DNA from: Sphingobacteriaceae bacterium
GTDB lineage: Bacteria > Bacteroidota > Bacteroidia > Sphingobacteriales > Sphingobacteriaceae
Assembly (NCBI GenBank): GCA_019752795.1
Contig: JAIELS010000124.1
Span: 1 to 33,776, forward strand
Direction of reading: 5' to 3'
Length of the DNA: 33,776 bases
A model generated the notes under the pieces. It worked only from the letters and a program-made list of their open reading frames with translations. It was not told where the DNA came from and did not search any database. Shown piece by piece: positions 32,842-33,776 of the stretch. Numbering within the stretch: the stretch's first letter is position 1; each line of letters begins with the position of its first letter. The position numbers and the translations under genes were made by a program.

Positions 32842-33537
32842 ATGAATAACATTACTCCAGTAGTTAAAAACTTATTAATTATCAACGTAATCTTCTTTTT
32901 TGCAACGTGGCTTTTTCAGCAACAAGGAATTGCGCTAGATCAATATTTAGCTGTTTTTTACTTTGATTCGCCTAATTTTAAAATTTGGCAACCTATCACT
33001 TACATGTTTATGCATGGTAATCTAACCCATATTTTCTTTAATATGTTTGCCTTGTACTCTTTTGGGAGTATTTTAGAAGCACATTGGGGTGGGAAACGTT
33101 TTATCAATTTTTATTTAATTACAGGTTTAGGTGCATTGGCCTTACAATGGGGAGTGCAAGCATTTGAAGTTTATCAGATTACAGGTTCATCCATTCATGA
33201 TTTGGCGACATTAACTGTACAAAACGAACGTGACTTGGGTACTTTACAACAGATCTATTTCGGGCCGATGGTTGGGGCTTCTGGTGCAATTTTCGGACTT
33301 TTAGTAGCGTTTGGGATGTTATACCCGAATTTGGAAATGTACATTATGTTTATTCCAGTGCCAGTTAAAGCGAAATATATTGTGCCGGTTTATATTGTAT
33401 TAGAACTCGTATTAGGTTTTAGTAAAATTGAAGGAGATTCTGTCGCACACTTTGCACATTTAGGTGGAGCCTTAATTGGTTATATTTTAGTTAAAATTTG
33501 GCGTAATAAAACCACTTATTTCGATTATTATGAATAA
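32842..33537 (+). CDS. Rhomboid-family intramembrane serine protease
   Basis: Inner-membrane serine protease, 231 aa with six predicted helices. The catalytic serine is S147 (GASGAIFG) and the histidine is H206 (HFAHLGGALIGY). The oxyanion-side stretch MHGNLTHIFFNMFALYSFG matches the conserved H-x-x-x-N region after the first helix. It cuts single-pass membrane proteins within the bilayer; the substrates are unknown. It starts 29 nt after mutL and overlaps the next rhomboid gene by 8 nt, so it belongs to a mutL-rhomboid-rhomboid transcription unit. Confidence 0.93.
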   Translation: MNNITPVVKNLLIINVIFFFATWLFQQQGIALDQYLAVFYFDSPNFKIWQPITYMFMHGNLTHIFFNMFALYSFGSILEAHWGGKRFINFYLITGLGALALQWGVQAFEVYQITGSSIHDLATLTVQNERDLGTLQQIYFGPMVGASGAIFGLLVAFGMLYPNLEMYIMFIPVPVKAKYIVPVYIVLELVLGFSKIEGDSVAHFAHLGGALIGYILVKIWRNKTTYFDYYE

Positions 33538-33776
33538 TAGTGTGTTAGAGGATATTAAGTTTAAGGTGCTTAAATCAGGCAACCCTGTATTTTTATACAT
33601 GGGTATTAACATTGCTATTTTTGTTGTTTTTTCGTTATTATCTGTTATCCTTTTTTTTGCGGGTTATCAAGGTTTAGTTGAAGGATTTGTAACTGATTAT
33701 TTAGCTTTTCCATCAAATCCAAATTTATGGTTAAGTCATTTTTATACTCCATTAACCTATCAATTTTTCCATGCAG
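33530..33776 (+). CDS. Second rhomboid-family protease, 3'-truncated by window edge
   Basis: Not in the ORF track because it runs off the window. The ATG at 33530 overlaps the end of the previous rhomboid gene by 8 nt in another frame. The readable 82 residues begin MNNSVLEDIKFKVLKSG, continue with one long hydrophobic helix (GINIAIFVVFSLLSVILFFA) and end in LWLSHFYTPLTYQFFHA, the conserved loop that leads into the rhomboid H-x-x-x-N region (compare PITYMFMHGN in the upstream copy). The catalytic GxSG lies beyond the window. The assignment rests on this loop, the spacing from the first helix and the tandem position. Confidence 0.78.
   Translation, partial: MNNSVLEDIKFKVLKSGNPVFLYMGINIAIFVVFSLLSVILFFAGYQGLVEGFVTDYLAFPSNPNLWLSHFYTPLTYQFFHA

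Overview
The window is AT-rich, densely packed DNA from a member of the Bacteroidota, most likely a Sphingobacteriaceae/Pedobacter-like organism. Evidence seen in the sequence is a SusC/SusD pair, lipoproteins in the SusD and SGBP positions, TAnnTTTG-type promoter elements, weak ribosome binding sites, and Bacteroidota-typical families (DUF3784, DUF4369-like, GH3-C/beta-lactamase, LtaS-like sulfatase). The taxonomic placement is inference. There are no rRNA, tRNA, CRISPR, phage or transposase genes.

Left flank (1-3230): the 3' end of a PAP2 phosphatase converges on an LtaS-like membrane phospho-transferase/sulfatase. A small four-helix membrane protein and a gene-free AT-rich gap follow.

Core (3231-18555): a two-headed beta-mannan polysaccharide utilization locus. 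Eight tightly spaced minus-strand genes (gaps of 1-23 nt) run SusC, SusD, IPT/TIG surface glycan-binding lipoprotein, type I phosphodiesterase, GH26 beta-mannanase, SSS sugar symporter, GH130 mannosylglucose phosphorylase and AGE-family cellobiose/mannobiose 2-epimerase. Divergently, on the plus strand, lie an AraC regulator, a CE2-like acetylesterase 4 nt behind it, and a second SGNH/GDSL esterase. The likely flow is as follows. Mannan pieces bind SusD and the SGBP and enter through SusC. The esterases remove acetyl groups and GH26 makes mannobiose in the periplasm. SSS imports the mannobiose, the epimerase turns it into mannosylglucose, and GH130 phosphorolyses that to mannose-1-phosphate plus glucose. 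The GH26/SSS/GH130/epimerase set matches the characterised Bacteroides fragilis mannan pathway. The phosphodiesterase inside the operon is the part that pathway does not explain. The divergent control region holds a perfect 16-bp direct repeat with a 23-bp period, a good candidate AraC-type operator.

Middle (18600-24640): a terminator between convergent genes, a front-end type fatty acid desaturase, a secreted ENPP-type phosphodiesterase, a secreted S10 serine carboxypeptidase, a DUF3784 membrane protein, and accA with a recognisable promoter and a strong terminator.

Right part (24660-33776): an 87-bp REP/BIME-like double-hairpin element, an exported MsrA, a 2-oxoglutarate/Fe(II) oxygenase, an orphan DUF4369-like protein bracketed by related terminators, two abutting perfect palindromes, a beta-lactamase-family protein carrying a detached GH3 C-terminal domain, a YtcJ-like amidohydrolase lipoprotein, mutL with an atypical C-terminal domain, and two overlapping rhomboid protease genes, the second cut by the window edge. 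Several ORF-track starts are corrected (GH26, AraC, CE2, beta-lactamase), and the last rhomboid is absent from the track.
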